DNA of 10,011 nucleotides from Spirochaeta sp. (GTDB lineage: Bacteria; Spirochaetota; Spirochaetia; DSM-27196; Alkalispirochaetaceae): contig SKHA01000031.1 in NCBI GenBank assembly GCA_007117185.1, positions 1-10,011 of the forward strand. Direction: 5' to 3'. The notes below the pieces were generated by a model that saw nothing but the letters and a program-made list of their open reading frames with translations, had not been told where the DNA came from and did no database searches. This document shows, in pieces, positions 6,703 to 10,011 of this stretch; position 1 is the stretch's first letter; the number at the start of each line of letters is the position of its first letter. The position numbers and the translations under genes are program-made.

Positions 6703-7883
6703 GGGGCACCTCCTCCTGCGGGAATCACCCGCACCATCACCACCCCGTCTATCCCGCGCAGGCGATCCACCACCGCCGGAGGAATGGTTCCGTCCACATC
6801 GATGATGTTGTACGCCAGATCGTTGCGGTGGCGGTTCAGCATGTCGGAAATATTGATGCTGTTCTCCGCCAGGATGGTGGTGATCTGTCCCACCATATTG
6901 GGGATGTTCCGATTTGTCAGCACGATACGGTCGCCGCCGTTGCGGTCCATCACGCACTCCGGAAAGTTCACGGACTTGCGAATGTTGCCCTCTTCGAGGT
7001 AATCCGCCAGCTCCCGGGCGGCCATAATCGCCGAGTTGGTCTCCGCTTCCGGGGTGGACGCCCCCAGGTGGGGAATTGCGATCACTCCGGGGTTGCCCAG
7101 CAGCGCTGCCGTGGGAAAGTCAGTGACATAGCGGAACAGGGTGCCATCCTGCAACGCCGCCAGTACCGCCTGCTCGTCTACCAGTTCACCCCGGGAGAAG
7201 TTCAACAGCCGCATCCCCCGCTTCGCCCGCTCCAGTCGCGCGGCATTAAGCATGTGGCGGGTATCCCCGGTGAGAGGTACATGAATGGTCAGGTAGTCCA
7301 CCTCTGCCAGGAGAGAGTCCAGGTTTCCGGATCGCCGTACCGAGCGGGAAAGCCCCCAGGCGGAATCCACCGAGAGGTACGGGTCGAATCCGACCACGTC
7401 CATCCCCAGATCGACGCCGATATTGGCCACCATCACCCCGATTGCTCCCAGGCCGACCACGCCAAGCCGCTTGCCCAGAATCTCCGGACCGGCAAACGCA
7501 CCCTTTCCTTTTTCAACCTCTTTCGGGACGTCAACGGTGTCCCGGTCCAGTTGCTGCGTCCAGGCGCACCCCTCCAGTACCTGTCGCGAGCTGAGCAGCA
7601 GCCCCGCTACCACAAGCTCCTTCACGCTGTTGGCGTTGGATCCGGGGGTGTTGAAAACAACGATCCCTGCGGTTGTGCATCGATCCACCGGTACGTTGTT
7701 GACTCCCGCCCCGGCCCGGGCGATCGCTCTCAGCCCCGGGGAAAACTCCAGGTCCAGCAGCGAGGCGCTGCGAACAAGAATCCCGTCCGGTTCGGAAATA
7801 TCCGGCCCTACCGTGTGTCCCCGCTCCTGGAGGATCTTCAGGCCCTCAGGAGCAATGCTGTTGTATGTTCGTATTTGTGCCAT
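6699..7883 (-). CDS. serA: D-3-phosphoglycerate dehydrogenase, short ACT-type
   Basis: This 394-residue D-isomer 2-hydroxyacid dehydrogenase most likely oxidises 3-phosphoglycerate to 3-phosphohydroxypyruvate with NAD, the first step of serine synthesis. Visible elements are the N-terminal substrate domain with RAGAGVNNV (56-64), the nucleotide-binding motif VVGLGAIG (142-149) with D167 as the expected NAD-ribose ligand, HVPLT (201-205), NFSRGELVDE (228-237) with substrate Arg231, and PHLGAST (271-277) with catalytic His272. The C-terminus (about 318-390) is an ACT domain of the kind used for serine feedback. The glutamate expected before the histidine is not found: the segment TDFPTAA (254-260) has Ala259 where E. 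coli SerA has Glu269. There is no Shine-Dalgarno before ATG 7883. It is first in an operon with the isomerase and radA. Another 2-hydroxyacid substrate cannot be excluded. Confidence 0.88.
   Translation of the reverse strand: MAQIRTYNSIAPEGLKILQERGHTVGPDISEPDGILVRSASLLDLEFSPGLRAIARAGAGVNNVPVDRCTTAGIVVFNTPGSNANSVKELVVAGLLLSSRQVLEGCAWTQQLDRDTVDVPKEVEKGKGAFAGPEILGKRLGVVGLGAIGVMVANIGVDLGMDVVGFDPYLSVDSAWGLSRSVRRSGNLDSLLAEVDYLTIHVPLTGDTRHMLNAARLERAKRGMRLLNFSRGELVDEQAVLAALQDGTLFRYVTDFPTAALLGNPGVIAIPHLGASTPEAETNSAIMAARELADYLEEGNIRKSVNFPECVMDRNGGDRIVLTNRNIPNMVGQITTILAENSINISDMLNRHRNDLAYNIIDVDGTIPPAVVDRLRGIDGVVMVRVIPAGGGAP
6707..6717 (-). promoter_or_regulatory. strong Shine-Dalgarno that fixes the GTG start of the isomerase
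   Basis: Read on the minus strand, AGGAGGAGGTG lies 4 nt before GTG 6702 (the AGGAGG core is slightly further away) and within the last codons of serA. This is the best ribosome binding site in the window. It confirms the GTG start, which sits inside the serA stop codon as GTGA. It contrasts with serA and avtA, which lack any such site. Confidence 0.8.
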
Positions 7884-7932
7884 CTCGGCGACAGGCTACA
7901 CTGTTGTGCTTTCTAGCGCTATAGTACCGGGG
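7884..7932. promoter_or_regulatory. divergent serA / avtA intergenic region
   Basis: This 49 bp gap must hold both outward promoters. For avtA, TATAGT at 7920-7925 is a fair -10, ending 7 bases before the ATG at 7933, so the transcript would be leaderless or nearly so. The GGGG directly touching the ATG is too close to act as a ribosome binding site. For serA no convincing -10 was found. An 8 bp palindrome, TAGCGCTA (7914-7921), overlaps the avtA -10 and could be a regulator site, but it is too short to be sure. Confidence 0.4.
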
Positions 7933-9252
7933 ATGGAGTTTTCAACGTTTGCGTCCCGCCTCTGCGGTCCCACCGGAATCATGGATCTCATGGACGATAT
8001 GGGCCGCGCCCTTGCCGCCGGTGGTGCTGCCGGCGCTGCGGCGCCGATCATGCTCGGCGGGGGTAATCCCGCAAGAATCCCCGAACTGACCGCCCGCTGG
8101 CGGCAGCGGCTTGAAGAGATTCTGGGTGAGGCCAACGGGGTGGACAGGCTCCTGGGCACCTACGATACCCCTCAGGGGCAACCCGGGTTTCACAGTGCGC
8201 TGGCCCGGCTCCTGCAGGAAAACTACCAGTGGCCGGTGACGGCGGCCAACGTGGGGGTAACCAACGGCAGTCAGACCGCATTCTTCCTCCTGCTGAACAT
8301 GCTCAGTGGTGAGTATCCTGACGGCAGCCGGGGCAAGATACTCTTCCCGTTGCTGCCGGAGTATCTGGGCTACGCTGATCAGGGGCTGGACCCGGCGGCC
8401 TTTGTTGCCTGCCGCCCCCGGGTTGAACAGCTGAGCGAGCACATGCACAAATACCGCATCGACTTTGACGCGGTTGAAGCGGCGCTCCAGGACCGTCGTA
8501 TTCGGGCGATCTGTGTCTCCCGCCCCACCAACCCCTCGGGAAACGTCCTTACCGATTCCGAGGTCGCCCGGTTGGGCGAACTTGCCCGGGAGCGGGGCAT
8601 TCTGCTGCTGGTTGATAACGCCTACGGGATGCCTTTTCCCCATATCATCTTCGAGGAACTTCTGGAGGGGTCCGCCCGGCCGGTGTGGAACGAGAATACC
8701 GTTCTGGGGATGAGTCTTTCCAAGGTGGGGCTCCCGGGAGCACGTACCGGGATCATCATTGCCCGGGAAGAGTTGATAACTGCGCTGAGTCGGGCCAACG
8801 CGGTGGTGAGTCTGGCCAACGGGATGCCCGGTCAGGTAATCCTGGAGCCCCTGCTGGCGGGGGGCGAGATCCTGCGCCTCTCACGGGAGATCATTCAGCC
8901 GTTTTACCGACGCCGGGCCGAGTTCGCCCACCAGGTCCTGGCTGCGGTGATGCCTGCAGGGTGCCCCTGGTCGGTGCACCGCACTGAAGGGTCGATCTTT
9001 CTGTGGCTGCGGCTGCCGGAGCTTCCCATCCCGTCCAGGGAGCTGTACCAGCGTTTGAAGCAGCGGGGCGTTCTGGTTGTTCCCGGGGAGTACTTCTTTT
9101 TCGGGGGAGATCACCTGAAGCACTGGCGCCACGCCCGGGAGTGTCTGCGGATAAACTACGGGCAGGAACCGGAGCAGGTCGAGCAGGGGCTGCGAATCAT
9201 TGCCCACGAGGTAGCACGCGTATGGAACGACGCAAGCCCGGCTGGGGTGTAA
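7933..9252 (+). CDS. avtA: valine-pyruvate aminotransferase
   Basis: This 439-residue fold-type I PLP aminotransferase matches E. coli AvtA (as I remember it) along its length, including the N-terminus MEFSTFASR and motifs MLGGGNPARIPE, NGSQTAFF, SRPTNPSGN, VDNAYGMPFP and the C-terminal CLRINYG. Lys264 in MSLSKVGLPGARTG is the Schiff-base lysine; the Asp of VDNAY and the Arg of CLRINY are the expected cofactor and substrate-carboxylate residues. AvtA interconverts valine plus pyruvate with 2-oxoisovalerate plus alanine in the cytoplasm, linking branched-chain and alanine pools. The open frame runs far upstream inside serA, but homology fixes the start at ATG 7933. The next gene begins inside its last 31 bp, so the two are co-transcribed and probably translationally coupled. 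Confidence 0.93.
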   Translation: MEFSTFASRLCGPTGIMDLMDDMGRALAAGGAAGAAAPIMLGGGNPARIPELTARWRQRLEEILGEANGVDRLLGTYDTPQGQPGFHSALARLLQENYQWPVTAANVGVTNGSQTAFFLLLNMLSGEYPDGSRGKILFPLLPEYLGYADQGLDPAAFVACRPRVEQLSEHMHKYRIDFDAVEAALQDRRIRAICVSRPTNPSGNVLTDSEVARLGELARERGILLLVDNAYGMPFPHIIFEELLEGSARPVWNENTVLGMSLSKVGLPGARTGIIIAREELITALSRANAVVSLANGMPGQVILEPLLAGGEILRLSREIIQPFYRRRAEFAHQVLAAVMPAGCPWSVHRTEGSIFLWLRLPELPIPSRELYQRLKQRGVLVVPGEYFFFGGDHLKHWRHARECLRINYGQEPEQVEQGLRIIAHEVARVWNDASPAGV

Positions 9253-10011
9253 TACCCTTTCTCCTCGCCCTGGTGGCGGTAACGTCGGTGCTGCTTCTGT
9301 GGTATCGGGCAGCAGGGGCTGAACCGGCTGCCCGGTGGGTTTCGTGGCTGCCCCTCCCGGCGCTTCTGGGGGTTCTCCTTCTGGGGTATTTCAACCAGCT
9401 CTCGTTCCCCCGGGTGCCCAACCTGAAGGTGGTCCTCTTCGGCAACGGGATCTCTCTGGTGGTAGCAATCTTCCTGCTGGTGAGAGAGTGGTGGGCCGAG
9501 GCGATGCCTTCAGTGGTGGTTCTTGCCTGCGGCACAGTTCTGTTGCTTCTGATGGTGGTCTCCATCGTTCCCGAGGTGACCCGGCATCGCACCATTCGCT
9601 GGCTCAGGGGAATCACCCTTGTGACTGTGCCCCTGGTGTTCGTGGTGGGGCTGGGTATGCCGTCGCTGCGGTTCTTTCTGGCGGATCAGTTCAGCCAGCT
9701 CACCGAGCCGGGGTCGGTGATATTTCTGCTCTTTTCCACCGCGGCGATGGCGGTCTTTGCGCTGGCCCTTTTCAGCGGTGTGGAAACTGGCGGAATCGGG
9801 GGGATGCACGCCGGAACGGTCCTCGTCCTTGCGCCGGGGTGGGTGCTTCCGTCTGCGGATCTGCTGCTGCATAGTCTGGTACATACGGCGCTTCCGCTGT
9901 ATCTGGCCATTGCCACCGGCCTGTACTGGTTCCGCCGGCTGGACAACCGCGGCTACTACGACCCGGAACTGCGGATCTACAATCGCGGGCGGTGCAACCA
10001 GATTCTGCGCG
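9222..10011 (+). CDS. multi-spanning membrane protein leading into a probable GGDEF domain (3' truncated by window edge)
   Basis: An open frame from ATG 9222 runs off the window after 263 codons without a stop. The start has GAGG at 9208-9211, 10 nt upstream, and an N-terminus MERRKPGWG followed by a membrane segment. About eight hydrophobic segments can be placed: 10-28, 41-57, 69-87, 96-116, 130-148, 165-184, 198-217 and 219-237. The arginine-rich loop at 121-129 and RRLDNRG after the last segment suit a cytoplasmic C-terminus. The final visible stretch, YYDPELRIYNRGRCNQILR (245-263), resembles the opening of GGDEF diguanylate cyclase domains (DPLTGLYNR), which make c-di-GMP. The catalytic GGDEF motif itself lies beyond the window, so the enzyme assignment is an inference. 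No known sensor family was recognised in the membrane part. Confidence 0.7.
   Translation, partial: MERRKPGWGVIPFLLALVAVTSVLLLWYRAAGAEPAARWVSWLPLPALLGVLLLGYFNQLSFPRVPNLKVVLFGNGISLVVAIFLLVREWWAEAMPSVVVLACGTVLLLLMVVSIVPEVTRHRTIRWLRGITLVTVPLVFVVGLGMPSLRFFLADQFSQLTEPGSVIFLLFSTAAMAVFALALFSGVETGGIGGMHAGTVLVLAPGWVLPSADLLLHSLVHTALPLYLAIATGLYWFRRLDNRGYYDPELRIYNRGRCNQILR

Noticed and set aside
6828..7916. Forward open frame (362 codons) opposite serA
   Set aside because: It is a shadow of serA. The product has no recognisable motifs, while the minus strand encodes a full 2-hydroxyacid dehydrogenase.
7423..7932. N-terminal extension of avtA into serA
   Set aside because: Similarity to AvtA begins exactly at ATG 7933. 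The extension is Ser/Pro/Thr-rich shadow translation of the serA antisense strand.

Overview
The window is GC-rich, densely packed bacterial chromosome (my impression is roughly 60% G+C, not computed) with ordinary housekeeping and stress genes. I see no RNA genes, insertion sequences, phage genes or CRISPR repeats. Several features suggest a free-living spirochaete: a secreted cyclophilin-FKBP fusion of a kind I recall from Treponema denticola, a TPR lipoprotein with a loose lipobox, a short ACT-type SerA, and a multi-spanning membrane protein leading into a probable GGDEF domain. This placement is an inference of moderate to low confidence.

Layout. At 1-64 there is at most the tail of an upstream gene. 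A Dps-family iron-storage and DNA-protection gene (146-616) follows, with its own promoter, a perfect 9-1-9 palindrome of Fur/PerR type upstream, and a strong intrinsic terminator (643-682). A rightward operon (710-4326) then encodes a TPR lipoprotein, a DHH/DHHA1 phosphoesterase and a TraB/PrgY-family membrane protein. Its genes abut or overlap by 4 bp. It starts from an extended -10 placed so close to the ATG that the mRNA is probably leaderless.

A leftward operon (7883-4323) encodes SerA, the cyclophilin-FKBP double isomerase and RadA. It is also tightly coupled (GTGA overlap, then a 4 bp gap), and its last stop codon overlaps the stop of the traB-like gene tail to tail. Divergent from serA across only 49 bp is avtA (7933-9252), overlapped by 31 bp by a membrane-protein gene (9222 to the edge) that is cut off just as a GGDEF-like signature begins.

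Functional threads. serA and avtA both serve amino-acid synthesis (serine; valine/alanine) and share one short intergenic region. radA (recombination repair), dps (oxidative stress) and the DHH enzyme (nucleotide or oligonucleotide hydrolysis) fit general maintenance. I found no clearly undescribed system. The best leads are the dps operator, the repeated leaderless-type starts, the dual-family immunophilin, a G9 tract inside the traB-like gene, and a SerA lacking the canonical active-site glutamate.
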